33,138 bases of DNA from an uncultured Corynebacterium sp. (GCF_946222835.1 NZ_CAMIHD010000017.1:1-33138), one strand, 5' to 3'; positions 24,133 to 33,017 are shown, numbered from the stretch's first letter. A program made the numbers and translations. Notes: generated by a model not told the origin, from the letters alone.

Positions 24133-25098
24133 ATGAGCACGCTACTAGTAACTCGCAACGAAGATAAGTCCGTTACGACCTCCTTCGAAGAGGGAGAGTT
24201 CCTCGGCGAGGGCGACCTTACCGTCGATGTTTCTTATTCTTCCCTGAACTACAAAGACGCCATGGCTATCGCAGGTGACCGCGGCGTCATGCGTACCAGC
24301 CCGCTGGTTCCGGGCATCGACGTGGTCGGCACGGTTTCTGAATCTAGCGTCGAGCGCCTTCCAGTTGGCACCTTGGTATCTTCCTTCGGCGATGGCCTCG
24401 GCGAATTCCGCCACGGCGGCTACACTCCGAAGCAGCGCGTTAACTCCCAAGCAACCGTCGCCCTGCCCGCGGACTTCACCGCAGAGCAGGCGGCCGCTGT
24501 TGGCACCGCAGGCTACACTGCCGCACTGTGTGTTAATTCTCTGCGCGGGCTGCCCGATGGTCCGGTCCTGGTCACCGGCGCCACCGGTGGCGTAGGCTCC
24601 ATCGCCGTGAACCTCCTTTCCAATGCCGGCTACGAGGTTCACGCGATGACCGGCCGCCCGGATGACTACTCCCAGTACCTCCACGAGCTAGGCGCCCACA
24701 CCATTGTGGACCGCGCCGAGTTCGCCGAGTCCGGAAAGCCACTACAAAAGGCTAGCTATGCCGGTGCCGTCGACACCTCCGGCTCCCACGTCCTGGCCAA
24801 TGTATTGGCCCGCACCGTGTGGGGCGGCACCGTCGCCTCCACCGGTATGGCCGCTGGCCCAGACCTGCCCACCACCGTCTTGCCTTTCATTCTGCGCAAC
24901 GTACACCTGGCCGGTGTTAACTCTGTTGACGCCCCGCTCCACTACCGCCAGAACGCATGGCAGTTGCTCGCACGCAAGCTGGACCGATCCATCCTTGAGT
25001 CCCTGACCAATACGATTCCACTGTCGGAAGTTGTCGAGGAATCCAAGTCCCTCCTCGAGGGCACCCACCACGGACGCACCGTCCTCAAGATTTCCTAG
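24133..25098 (+). CDS. acuI: AcuI/YhdH-type NADPH-dependent oxidoreductase
   Basis: A medium-chain reductase of the quinone/acryloyl-CoA reductase group; characterised AcuI and YhdH reduce acryloyl-CoA to propionyl-CoA and remove toxic acrylyl species. SSLNYKDAMAI near residue 38, LVPGIDVVGTV, AVGTAGYTAALCV and the cofactor loop VTGATGGVGSIAVNLL are family features. There are no zinc-binding cysteines, as expected. I use ATG 24133, giving 321 residues: TACGAT at 24120-24125 ends seven bases upstream. ATG 24124 in the same frame would add three residues. A strong terminator follows 23 nt after the stop, making this a single-gene unit. Confidence 0.88.
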   Translation: MSTLLVTRNEDKSVTTSFEEGEFLGEGDLTVDVSYSSLNYKDAMAIAGDRGVMRTSPLVPGIDVVGTVSESSVERLPVGTLVSSFGDGLGEFRHGGYTPKQRVNSQATVALPADFTAEQAAAVGTAGYTAALCVNSLRGLPDGPVLVTGATGGVGSIAVNLLSNAGYEVHAMTGRPDDYSQYLHELGAHTIVDRAEFAESGKPLQKASYAGAVDTSGSHVLANVLARTVWGGTVASTGMAAGPDLPTTVLPFILRNVHLAGVNSVDAPLHYRQNAWQLLARKLDRSILESLTNTIPLSEVVEESKSLLEGTHHGRTVLKIS

Positions 25099-25121
25099 AC
25101 CACTCCTAGACAATCTTTCGC

Positions 25122-25151
25122 GGCACCCGCCATTTCGGCGGGTGCCTTTTT
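25122..25151 (+). terminator. intrinsic terminator of the AcuI-type gene
   Basis: GGCACCCGCC (25122-25131) and GGCGGGTGCC (25137-25146) form a perfect 10-bp GC-rich stem with loop ATTTC, followed directly by TTTTT. The minus-strand side lacks a T-run, so it acts rightward only. Confidence 0.97.
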
Positions 25152-25176
25152 GTATGCACGGTTTACCAGCCGAGCG

Positions 25177-25635
25177 CTAGCTTTCCGACTTCTCCTCTTG
25201 GACTACCCCGCGTAGCAACGTGCGGGAAATCCTGCCCAACGTTTGTAGGTCTTCATCACTAAGGGTGCCCACCACGATTTCCTCGACTGCGGCGGTATGT
25301 CGCGCAATCGCTGCACTGAAAGCGGCGCTGCCCTTTTCCGTCACAGTGACTTCAACTGCACGGGTTCCTAACTCCGGTGCCTCGCGCCTGGAAACCAACT
25401 TTCGGGACTCCATGCGCACTAACTGCCGATGCAGCCGCGACTTCTCCCACCGGAGTTCCGCCGCCAATTCATGCGGGCGTGTAGGAATCTGGCGGCAACG
25501 ATACAACACGGCCAAGACCGCGTAGTCTGCCTCGCTCAAACTAGAGCCACTCTGCAGCTCCCCAGAAAGCCGCGCGTGGAGCGCTTCCTGCATGGCAACA
25601 AAGTCACCCCACGCCGCACTCTGCTCCACGCGCAT
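25177..25635 (-). CDS. MarR-family transcriptional regulator
   Basis: A 152-residue winged-helix regulator. LSEADYAVLAVLYRC leads into TRPHELAAELRWEKSRLHRQLVRMESRKLV (recognition region) and the wing REAPELGTRAVEVTVTEKG. The WEKSRLHRQ helix with GTRA wing is typical of MarR proteins that control drug or stress genes. AAAGGAGG lies six bases upstream of ATG 25635, one of the strongest ribosome binding sites in the window, unlike the leaderless neighbours. A promoter with -10 TAGACT (or TATAGA) lies further upstream, and one of two AGTTG-N6-CAACT palindromes overlaps its -35 region, so autorepression is likely. No obvious partner target is adjacent except the orphan gene at 25859. Confidence 0.92.
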   Translation of the reverse strand: MRVEQSAAWGDFVAMQEALHARLSGELQSGSSLSEADYAVLAVLYRCRQIPTRPHELAAELRWEKSRLHRQLVRMESRKLVSRREAPELGTRAVEVTVTEKGSAAFSAAIARHTAAVEEIVVGTLSDEDLQTLGRISRTLLRGVVQEEKSES

Positions 25636-25682
25636 CGCATTCCTCCTTTGGGGTCTCCTTCTATCAACAGTCTATACTGCAA

Positions 25683-25730
25683 AGTTGATCTAGCAACTCA
25701 TTGCCTTGCCGCGAGTTGATACACCAACTC
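25683..25730. promoter_or_regulatory. two copies of a MarR-type operator AGTTG-N6-CAACT
   Basis: AGTTGATCTAGCAACT at 25683-25698 and GAGTTGATACACCAACTC at 25713-25730 share the arms AGTTG/CAACT with a 6-bp spacer; their centres lie 31 bp apart, about three helical turns. The first overlaps the likely -35/spacer region of the MarR promoter (TTGCTA, then TAGACT on the minus strand). They are best read as binding sites of the regulator encoded at 25177-25635. The remainder of this gap, 25731-25858, is AT-rich and holds no gene I can recognise. Confidence 0.7.
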
Positions 25731-25858
25731 CCACTACTGCACAGAGATCTGGGTCTACGAGAACCACAATTTCACAAACCAATACCTTTGCAACCAAAAG
25801 CACTTTAATTTTCCTTTTGAATACCTATCTGCTGAAACTCACCATTGTTTGAGTAGAT

Positions 25859-26611
25859 ATGTTCTTGACCGGAAAATTAAATAATGAAGCAAATGCGCTC
25901 GGCAATGATCCGATTAAAAACGCAATCACCGCGCCGGCGGATAAGACCGCAGCGTTTAGAATGGCAAGCATGGACAAGCTATTTAGCACGTGCGGTTTCG
26001 ACTTCGCGGATATGGAAGAACTCATTGCGGAGCTGCCTACCGACCACGACCTGTGGGAGGCGCCCGGATTTGATCGAGTGCTATTCCACGCCGACGCGTC
26101 CGGCATGGCGGTAACAGCTATGGAATACGAAGGGGAGTGGGCCGCGGTTCCTTCGTACCGGGGTGGGGAAGAGGCACCGGGGACGATATATCGCGCAACG
26201 CCCTATATCGGCATTGTGGAAACGGGGGATTTACGGTTCGCGGCGCTGGCGGATGCGCCCTTCGCGCTGCCGGCAGGCAACCCAGTGGGCGGAGAAAAGC
26301 TCCAGGGACAGGTGCGGCCGGCGGTTGTGGCATTGAAGTACGAGGTAGGGGAGCCGGAAGAGTTTTCTTTGACTTCGCCTGCTACCGAGCGCTTCTACCG
26401 GAACTTCAAGCCCAGCATGCTCAACCCGCAGGTAGAGGTCGCGGGGACTATCGGGGGCGTCGCCAAGCACAGCAATGAGCTGGGCATGGGGGAGTTTTGG
26501 ATATGCGACCTCGACGGCCTCCCGCTCATTGTGAACGAGAAGCTGGAGGTCGGCCAGGGGATCCGGACGCACGGCATTGCGCTGTGCGCCACGGAATTCT
26601 GGGACGAGTAA
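25859..26611 (+). CDS. hypothetical protein, 250 residues
   Basis: I do not recognise this protein. It is soluble, acidic and without signal peptide or membrane helix. Blocks such as MDKLFSTCGFDFADMEELIAEL, VLFHADASGMAVTAMEYEGEW and GEFWICDLDGLPLIVNEKLEVGQG read as a genuine, well-biased coding sequence from about residue 35 onward. The first 34 codons are AT-rich and no Shine-Dalgarno precedes ATG 25859. Translation may therefore start at the in-frame ATG 25961 (MASMDKLF). The stop TAA lies directly against the leuS stop on the opposite strand with no gap. The doubled MarR operator lies about 130 nt upstream, so control by that regulator is possible. Confidence 0.7.
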   Translation: MFLTGKLNNEANALGNDPIKNAITAPADKTAAFRMASMDKLFSTCGFDFADMEELIAELPTDHDLWEAPGFDRVLFHADASGMAVTAMEYEGEWAAVPSYRGGEEAPGTIYRATPYIGIVETGDLRFAALADAPFALPAGNPVGGEKLQGQVRPAVVALKYEVGEPEEFSLTSPATERFYRNFKPSMLNPQVEVAGTIGGVAKHSNELGMGEFWICDLDGLPLIVNEKLEVGQGIRTHGIALCATEFWDE

Positions 26612-29458
26612 CTACTTGACCACGAGGTTGACCATGCGGCCCGGAACGTAAATCTTCTTCACTACGTTCTTTCCGCTGGTCAAATCAGCAATCTTGGCGT
26701 CGGCGAGAGCAACGTCGAAGACGGCCTCCTGGTCCGCGTCCGCGGCGACGTTGATGCGGGCCTTGACCTTGCCATTGATCTGAACCGGCACCTCGATCTC
26801 ATCATCGACCAGGTACTTTTCCTCAAAAGTGGGGAAGGGCTGGTAGGTGATGGTCTCGTCATGGCCGAAGCGCTGCCACAATTCCTCCGCAATATGCGGA
26901 GCAATGGGGGAGACCAACTGTGCGATCGGCTCCACGGCAGCGCGCGGGGCCTCGGTGCGGTAGGTCTTGGTCAGGTAGTTGACGTACTCGATAAGTTTGG
27001 CCACCACGGTATTAAGCCGCAGGTTCTCGTAATCATCGCGCACGCCGGCAATGGTGCGGTGAAGCTGCTTGAGGTCATCCTCGCTCAAGGCGGCGTCGGT
27101 AGTCGCCAACTCGCCGGTGTCCTCGTTGACGGCTAGGCGCCACAGGCGCTGCAAGAATCGCTGGGAGCCTACGACGTCCTTGGTAGCCCACGGGCGAGAC
27201 GTATCCAGCGGACCCATGGACATCTCATAAACGCGCAGGGTATCGGCACCGAAGTCGCGGCAAATATCGTCCGGAGCCACGGCATTCTTGAGGGACTTGC
27301 CCATCTTGCCGTACTCCTGATTGACCTCTTCGCCGTTGTAGTAGAACTTGCCGTCCTTTTCCTCTACTTCAGCGGCCGGAACGTACACGCCGCGGGAATC
27401 CGTATAGGCATAGGCCTGGATATAGCCCTGGTTATACAGGCGGCGGTAGGGCTCTTGGGAGCTAACAAAGCCCAGGTCAAAGAGCACCTTGTGCCAGAAG
27501 CGGGAGTAGAGCAGATGCAGCACCGCGTGCTCGACGCCGCCGACGTAGAGGTCCACGCCGCCCGGATCCTGCGGGCCATGCTGCTCCGAACGCGGGCCGG
27601 TCCAGTAGCGCTCGTTTTCGATATCGCAGAATGCGTCATCATTGCGGGGATCGATATAGCGCAGCTGGTACCAGGAAGAACCCGCCCACTGCGGCATAAC
27701 GTTGGTATCGCGGAAGTAGGTCTGTGGACCGTCGCCCAAGTCAAGTTCTACCTCGACCCAGTCGCGCACCTTTGCCAGCGGTGGTTGTGGCTCGGAATCC
27801 TTGTCCTCGGGATCAAAGGAAACTGGCTTATAGTCTTCCACCTCTGGCAGCTCTACCGGCAGCATGGATTCCGGCAGGGCGTGGGCAAAGCCATCCTTGT
27901 CGTAGACAATGGGGAAGGGCTCGCCCCAGTAACGCTGGCGGGCGAAGAGCCAATCGCGCAGTTTGTACTGCACCTTTTCGCGGCCGGAGCCGTCCTTTTC
28001 CAGCCATTCGATGGCCGCGGCAATGGCCTCGGCCTTATTCAGGCCGTTGAGATCCAGGCCCTTGTCGTTGGAGGAATTAACCAGCGCGCCGTCCTCGGTC
28101 CAAGCTTCCTCCTCCACGTTTCCGCCAGAGACAACCTCCGTGATTGGTAGGCCGAAGGCCTGGGCAAACTCGTAGTCGCGGGTGTCGTGCGCCGGAACTG
28201 CCATGATGGCGCCGGTGCCGTAGCCGGTCAGGACGTAGTCCGCGATGAAGATCGGGACCTTCTTGCCAGAGACCGGGTTGGTCGCATAAGTACCCAGGAA
28301 GACGCCGGTCTTTTCCTTGTTCTCCTGGCGCTCCAGGTCGGACTTGGCGGCAATATCGGTGCGGTAGGACTCCACGGCCTCCTTCGGATCATCGTGGCCA
28401 TAGGTCCAACGCTCATCCACGTCATCGTCATAAGGGATGGGGGAGAGGAGGGCGTCGACAAGCTCATGCTCTGGGGCCAGCACCACGTACTCGGCGCCGA
28501 AAAGCGTATCCGGTCGAGTGGTAAAGACCTCGATCTCATAGCCCTCAGCGGGGAAGGAGACCTCCGCGCCGCGGGAACGCCCAATCCAATTGCGCTGCAT
28601 GGACTTGACCTTCTCCGGCCAATCCAAAAGCTCTAGATCATCGAGCAGACGATCGGAATAGGCGGTAATGCGCATCATCCACTGGGACAAGTTCTTGCGA
28701 AATACGGGGAAGTTGCCGCGCTCGGACTTGCCCTCTGCGGTGACCTCCTCGTTTGCCAGCACGGTACCCAAGCCTGGGCACCAGTTCACCGTGGAATTAG
28801 ATAGGTAAACTAAACGGAATTCATCAATTGCTGCGGCCTTTTCCTCTTCGGTGAGGTCCTCGTAATAGCGGCCATCCTTAGTGGTGCGCTTATTGGCTTC
28901 TAGTTCCTTGATGAGCTCCGCAATGGGGCGAGCCTTCTGCTGTTCCTCATCGAACCAGGAGTTATAAATCTGCAGGAAAATCCACTGCGTCCACTTGAAA
29001 AACTCCGGATCAGTAGATTCTACGGAGCGGCGCGGATCGTGGCCGAGTCCCAACATGCCCAGCTGGCGGCGCATGTTTTCAATATTCGCCTCGGTGGTGG
29101 TGCGCGGGTGGGTACCGGTCTGGATGGCGTACTGCTCTGCCGGCAGGCCGAAGGCATCGTAGCCCAAAGTGTGCAACACGTTCTTGCCCAGCATGCGGTT
29201 ATAGCGAGCATAGGTATCGGTGGCGATATAACCCAGTGGGTGTCCCACGTGCAGGCCCGCACCGGAGGGATAGGGGAACATATCCTGCACATTGAGCTTT
29301 TCCTTAGGCAGCTCGCCCGCATCGGTGGCGAGCTCGCCTACCGGGTTCGGGGCGTTGAAAGTGCCATTGTCTTTCCAGTACTGCTGCCAGGTCTTCTCGA
29401 TCTGGTTCGCCAGCTCCGGGGTATAGCGGTACGAGGTGGAATCGCTCTGGGTATTCAT
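26612..29458 (-). CDS. leuS: leucyl-tRNA synthetase
   Basis: Charges tRNA-Leu with leucine. The 948-residue class I synthetase has the HIGH-type motif HVGH at residues 70-73, the KMSKS-type motif KMGKS at 718-722 and the CP1 editing domain (FTTRPDTLFGAEYVVLAPEH; TGYGTGAIMAVPAHDTRDYEFA). It ends in a C-terminal domain PVQINGKVKARI...PGRMVNLVVK. Sequence and length agree with corynebacterial LeuRS. The frame is open to 29608, but ATG 29458 matches the family N-terminus. TACACT ends eight bases upstream, with no Shine-Dalgarno. No T-box-like leader is visible in the 173-nt gap to the divergent gene. Confidence 0.98.
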   Translation of the reverse strand: MNTQSDSTSYRYTPELANQIEKTWQQYWKDNGTFNAPNPVGELATDAGELPKEKLNVQDMFPYPSGAGLHVGHPLGYIATDTYARYNRMLGKNVLHTLGYDAFGLPAEQYAIQTGTHPRTTTEANIENMRRQLGMLGLGHDPRRSVESTDPEFFKWTQWIFLQIYNSWFDEEQQKARPIAELIKELEANKRTTKDGRYYEDLTEEEKAAAIDEFRLVYLSNSTVNWCPGLGTVLANEEVTAEGKSERGNFPVFRKNLSQWMMRITAYSDRLLDDLELLDWPEKVKSMQRNWIGRSRGAEVSFPAEGYEIEVFTTRPDTLFGAEYVVLAPEHELVDALLSPIPYDDDVDERWTYGHDDPKEAVESYRTDIAAKSDLERQENKEKTGVFLGTYATNPVSGKKVPIFIADYVLTGYGTGAIMAVPAHDTRDYEFAQAFGLPITEVVSGGNVEEEAWTEDGALVNSSNDKGLDLNGLNKAEAIAAAIEWLEKDGSGREKVQYKLRDWLFARQRYWGEPFPIVYDKDGFAHALPESMLPVELPEVEDYKPVSFDPEDKDSEPQPPLAKVRDWVEVELDLGDGPQTYFRDTNVMPQWAGSSWYQLRYIDPRNDDAFCDIENERYWTGPRSEQHGPQDPGGVDLYVGGVEHAVLHLLYSRFWHKVLFDLGFVSSQEPYRRLYNQGYIQAYAYTDSRGVYVPAAEVEEKDGKFYYNGEEVNQEYGKMGKSLKNAVAPDDICRDFGADTLRVYEMSMGPLDTSRPWATKDVVGSQRFLQRLWRLAVNEDTGELATTDAALSEDDLKQLHRTIAGVRDDYENLRLNTVVAKLIEYVNYLTKTYRTEAPRAAVEPIAQLVSPIAPHIAEELWQRFGHDETITYQPFPTFEEKYLVDDEIEVPVQINGKVKARINVAADADQEAVFDVALADAKIADLTSGKNVVKKIYVPGRMVNLVVK

Positions 29459-29594
29459 AATCACACAGTGTAATAGCCGCGTGCCGGTGCGGTGTAGTTC
29501 GCTGCCCGTTCCGCGTCCCGCTGGGCACGCGCTCCCAAATTCTCCGCTGGACTCACCCCCGGCTTTCGGGTCATTTTCCCCGCTCGCAGCCAAA

Positions 29595-29608
29595 ATGCAG
29601 ATCTGCAT
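29595..29608. promoter_or_regulatory. perfect palindrome upstream of the 857-residue protein gene
   Basis: ATGCAGATCTGCAT is a perfect 14-bp palindrome. It falls at the expected -35 position of the -10-like TAGGCT (29619-29624), which itself ends seven bases before ATG 29632. The position suits a repressor operator. No candidate regulator is encoded alongside. Chance occurrence of a 14-bp perfect palindrome at such a position is low but not negligible. Confidence 0.4.
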
Positions 29609-29631
29609 GAAAATGATCTAGGCTGGGGTAA

Positions 29632-32205
29632 ATGAGCCAGGAGAAGTTTCGCAGCCAGCTTTCATCTTTTGCAGACGCAGCGGTATTTCAGGGGATTCCG
29701 CACCTGCGCCTCTCCCCAGCTACCCACACTTTGGAGCTATACCTACCGGCCGTAACCGCAGGCTACGAGCCTGAGGATCCCCAGTGGACCGTGTCCGCGC
29801 AGCTGCTCGACGACAGCGAGGACACTCGTAAGTTCTACTACGTGGAGGGCGAGGAGCCCGGGCTGTGGATCAGCATGCCCCACCCCTTTAGCCACCTGAG
29901 CGTCTCCTTTGAGGAGCACACCTTGGAATTCGCTGGCGTGGCCAATGGCGGCTTAGTGCTGGATTCCACCCATCGGCCGCTCGATACCACCACAGCGATA
30001 ACTAAGGGCTCATATACCTTCATCGCCCCTGCTGGCACGGAATTCACCAAGGCTAAGGCCGGCGAGGCTCGCCCACACGGCACCTGGGAAGGTTGGTCCA
30101 TCTTTCCGATAGAGGTGAGCCAGTCCTTCACGGTGGAGGCACCGCAACAAGAGCCCGCCACCATCAAGGTGTCTGGCAGCCCTGACTTTGCCTGGGATAT
30201 GGCCGTCAAGTCGCTGCCCAATGCCCACGGGCTGGATGGCGAGCTGGTCTATACCCAGTCACCTCGCGTCATCGCGAACACAGAGCTCAGCATGGAATTG
30301 ACTTATGTCCCCATCGGTGGCGAAGAAGAGGCCGTGCTAGAGGATGAACTACCGGAGGGCATCCACGAGGTGCTCCCGGCAGACGCCTTCGAAGATCCTT
30401 GGGTAGGCCGCTACCGCTTCACCCTGTACAAGGACGAGGAACTGGTAGATATCCAGTATCTCAACTTTGCGGAATCACTCCACATGCGAGCTAAGAACGA
30501 GGGCCCACGCGGCACTAACTTCCGCTTCATCGACGCCCTAGGCAATCTTTCACCGTTTAGCTATGCCTTGGCCTCTGCGCCGAGCAAGCCCATCCAGATG
30601 GAAAAAGGCCAGCGCGTCTTTGGTGAGGACGAGAGCGTGCGCGAGGAGACCATCGGCAGCGAAGCCGGCTATGAGCTGACCTTCCAGGTGGAACCGGCAA
30701 CGATTCGTACCCGGGTCAAGCGCACCGCGGCTGAACCGGTCGATTACCTCGATAAACAAGTCATCCTGGCAGATCAGCTCGATGCCGATGCCCTCTTTAC
30801 CATCCACTCGCCGGAGCCTCTGCCGCTAGCGAAGTTCGTGGTCATTGATAAAAACCAAAAGATCAGGGACCTCGTCACCGCCAATGGCTCTACGGAGGCG
30901 GCTACCAGCCTATCCGTGCCGAATCGCGCGCTGAAGTCTGCACTGACGAAAAAGACCTCGCTGGAGCTTTATCTCTTGTGGTCAACGCTCTCCTATGAGG
31001 AGTACCTCGAGGGTCTGCCGGAAAAGGAGCGCGCAGCGCACCAGAAGCGCAGCTTTGACCGGCGCGTTATGGAATATGAAGCCACGGCGGCCAGCGACCT
31101 CATCTATGCCGCCATCGCCACCGTGCGCAAAGCTCCGTTGGTCTCCCGCGCCACCATCGAGGATGGCATCCTCGTCCCCGAGCAGCCGCACGAGGAAGAG
31201 GTAGAGCTACTGGCTTGGGCTTGGCCGCTAGGCAATCCTGCGGGGGAACCGCAACCGCTCGAACCCACCGAAGAAGGCTTTGAGCTGCCCGAGGAGCTGC
31301 TGGATGCCGGCCACCTCATCGTGGATTTCCGGGAGGACGAACCGGCCAGCGACTTGGCCGCGCCGCAGTACCCACCGGCAAGCGCGCTCATCATCTTCCA
31401 AGATGGTGAAACCGAAAACACTGAGGGTATGTGGCCCACCTACGCGGCTATGCGCCGCCTAGCGCCCAAGGCCAAGGAAACTTTCGAGGCGATCATCAAG
31501 GAGATTGAGGCCGATCCGCGTGCCAGCATGGATGCCCTCATGGCGGCGGATTTTGAGCCGGGCCAGCGCATGCGCGCCTTTGTCCGCACCGGCTTGGTCT
31601 CCCGCAATTTCCGCCGCGAGGAGCCGGCCGAAAAGCCTTCCTCACTGCTGGCCGCGCTTGCCGACGCCGCCCATGACTACATCGAAGCCCACGGCTCCGC
31701 CGCGCTCGCGCGCGTGCCATCCACCGGCGTCGACGATGTCACCCGCCCAATGCTGCTGATGAGTGCCACGGGTGAGGCACCCACGCCATCGACGGACAGC
31801 GATCAGCTCTGCGATGATGCTCACCGAATCGCAGCACTACGCGAGTGCTTTGCCAACGACCTCGCGCTCACCCGCCTGGGCACCATCTCCAACCTGCGGA
31901 GCACCGCCATGCAGCTGCGCGTGACACTGCAACAACTGGGTGTGGATAAGTCTGTCCTGCACACTTTGCTAGCGCTGGATGCCTTTGGTGATGGCAATTC
32001 GGAGCTCGGCGATTCCGCTTGGATGCCGTTTATCTCCTATGTCTTTGCCATTACGGCGCGCGGTGTAGCCAATGGCAAGCTGGCGGATCCTGCGTTTGCC
32101 GCCACGCTTGATGACGCCCTCCCACAACTTGCCGAGGCCGTCTCCCTCGCGCCGCAGCTGTTTTATCGCGATATTCTCACCGCGGAGGCACTCACACTCA
32201 GCTAG
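29632..32205 (+). CDS. large soluble protein of unknown function, 857 residues
   Basis: I do not recognise the family. There is no signal peptide, membrane helix, Walker motif or known catalytic triad. The first ~600 residues look beta-rich and modular, with repeated Pro/Glu-rich joints. Segments such as PHLRLSPATHTLELYLPAV, YTFIAPAGTEFTKAKAG, PWVGRYRFTLYKDEELVDI and LLAWAWPLGNPAGEPQPL suggest a string of immunoglobulin-like or related beta-sandwich domains. From about residue 610 the chain becomes helical (WPTYAAMRRLAPKAKETFEA to the end). The protein is acidic and probably cytoplasmic. TAGGCT ends seven bases before ATG 29632 (leaderless). It is followed 10 nt later by the MOSC gene. Function is open; a scaffold or one part of a larger system are possibilities without direct support. 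Confidence 0.85.
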   Translation: MSQEKFRSQLSSFADAAVFQGIPHLRLSPATHTLELYLPAVTAGYEPEDPQWTVSAQLLDDSEDTRKFYYVEGEEPGLWISMPHPFSHLSVSFEEHTLEFAGVANGGLVLDSTHRPLDTTTAITKGSYTFIAPAGTEFTKAKAGEARPHGTWEGWSIFPIEVSQSFTVEAPQQEPATIKVSGSPDFAWDMAVKSLPNAHGLDGELVYTQSPRVIANTELSMELTYVPIGGEEEAVLEDELPEGIHEVLPADAFEDPWVGRYRFTLYKDEELVDIQYLNFAESLHMRAKNEGPRGTNFRFIDALGNLSPFSYALASAPSKPIQMEKGQRVFGEDESVREETIGSEAGYELTFQVEPATIRTRVKRTAAEPVDYLDKQVILADQLDADALFTIHSPEPLPLAKFVVIDKNQKIRDLVTANGSTEAATSLSVPNRALKSALTKKTSLELYLLWSTLSYEEYLEGLPEKERAAHQKRSFDRRVMEYEATAASDLIYAAIATVRKAPLVSRATIEDGILVPEQPHEEEVELLAWAWPLGNPAGEPQPLEPTEEGFELPEELLDAGHLIVDFREDEPASDLAAPQYPPASALIIFQDGETENTEGMWPTYAAMRRLAPKAKETFEAIIKEIEADPRASMDALMAADFEPGQRMRAFVRTGLVSRNFRREEPAEKPSSLLAALADAAHDYIEAHGSAALARVPSTGVDDVTRPMLLMSATGEAPTPSTDSDQLCDDAHRIAALRECFANDLALTRLGTISNLRSTAMQLRVTLQQLGVDKSVLHTLLALDAFGDGNSELGDSAWMPFISYVFAITARGVANGKLADPAFAATLDDALPQLAEAVSLAPQLFYRDILTAEALTLS

Positions 32206-32215
32206 TGTGACAGGC

Positions 32216-32848
32216 ATGCAGGTCATTTCCACCAATGTCGCCGTCCGCCGGCCGGATCCGAGCGGGCGGCATGATTTCTCGGGCATCGACAAGCGACCGC
32301 AGGATTTTATCGAGCTGGCAGCCCCCGGCCCCAATTATGGAGATGGCTCTGGCGTGCGCGGCGATATAATTGGTGATACCCAACATCATGGTGGCAATGA
32401 CAAAGCCGTCTATGCCTACGCCCGCGAAGAATTGGATTACTGGCAATCCGAGCTTTCCCGCCCGCTGGCTTCGGGTTGCTTTGGCGAAAACCTCACCACA
32501 CGGGGTGGCGATCTGTCCGCTCTACTCATCAACCAACGCCTAAGAATCGGCACCGCTGTACTTGAGGTATCCGTGCCCCGCCAACCTTGTGCCACCTTCG
32601 CCGGATGGCTAGGGGAGCGCGGCTGGCTGAAGCGTTGGACCGCGCGCGGCGATTGCGGCACCTACCTGCGCATCATTTCCCCTGGCCGCATTCACCCCGG
32701 CGACAACATCGAATTGGATGCGCCACCCAACCACGACATCACCATGCGCATGGCCTTTGCCGCCAAGATGGGTGACCGCACCCTTGCACGGCGTGTTATC
32801 GAGGCCGGCTGCTTGCCCGCTCACCTGCAAAATAAACTTCGCACCTAG
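32216..32848 (+). CDS. MOSC domain protein, YiiM-like
   Basis: A 210-residue MOSC protein. HHGGNDKAVYAYAREELDYW (57-76), GCFGENLTTRGGD (87-99) and the conserved cysteine Cys125 in PRQPCATFAGW define the family, in which the cysteine binds the sulfur of molybdenum cofactor. YiiM homologues reduce N-hydroxylated bases such as 6-hydroxylaminopurine and can use mycothiol- or cytochrome-linked electrons in other bacteria; the partner here is unknown. ATG 32216 begins 10 nt after the preceding stop. TAGTGT at 32203-32208, which includes that stop, ends seven bases before ATG. It may thus be read both from the upstream gene and from its own leaderless message. Confidence 0.9.
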   Translation: MQVISTNVAVRRPDPSGRHDFSGIDKRPQDFIELAAPGPNYGDGSGVRGDIIGDTQHHGGNDKAVYAYAREELDYWQSELSRPLASGCFGENLTTRGGDLSALLINQRLRIGTAVLEVSVPRQPCATFAGWLGERGWLKRWTARGDCGTYLRIISPGRIHPGDNIELDAPPNHDITMRMAFAAKMGDRTLARRVIEAGCLPAHLQNKLRT

Positions 32849-32952
32849 CCGTATACCCTAAACTCTTTTTCGGCGAGCTTTCCGTCCCTGCGCTTAGCGC
32901 CACCGCCGGCCTCGAGACTCTTAAACTACAATCTCACGGTCTACCAAAAGCG

Positions 32953-32986
32953 AAAGCACACCAGCCTCGATGGCTGGTGTGCTTTT
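32953..32986. terminator. bidirectional intrinsic terminator
   Basis: AAAGCACACCAGCC (32953-32966) and GGCTGGTGTGCTTT (32972-32985) form a perfect 14-bp stem with loop TCGAT. T-rich ends are present rightward (TTTT at 32983-32986) and, less cleanly, leftward (CGCTTTTGG on the minus strand). It can end transcripts from the MOSC gene and from the convergent minus-strand gene that stops at 33018. The stretch 32849-32952 holds nothing else I can identify. Confidence 0.9.
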
Positions 32987-33017
32987 AATCCTTCTTCGAA
33001 GTAGGGGAGTAGCTGTG

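Noticed and set aside
29459..29631. Possible T-box or attenuator leader for leuS
   Set aside because: No T-box core sequence, no terminator/antiterminator pair and no Leu-rich leader peptide are visible; the -10-like element right before ATG argues for a leaderless message.
29632..32205. Defence-system component
   Set aside because: No nuclease, ATPase, helicase, toxin or mobile gene accompanies it and no defence motif is seen; calling it defence would be guesswork.
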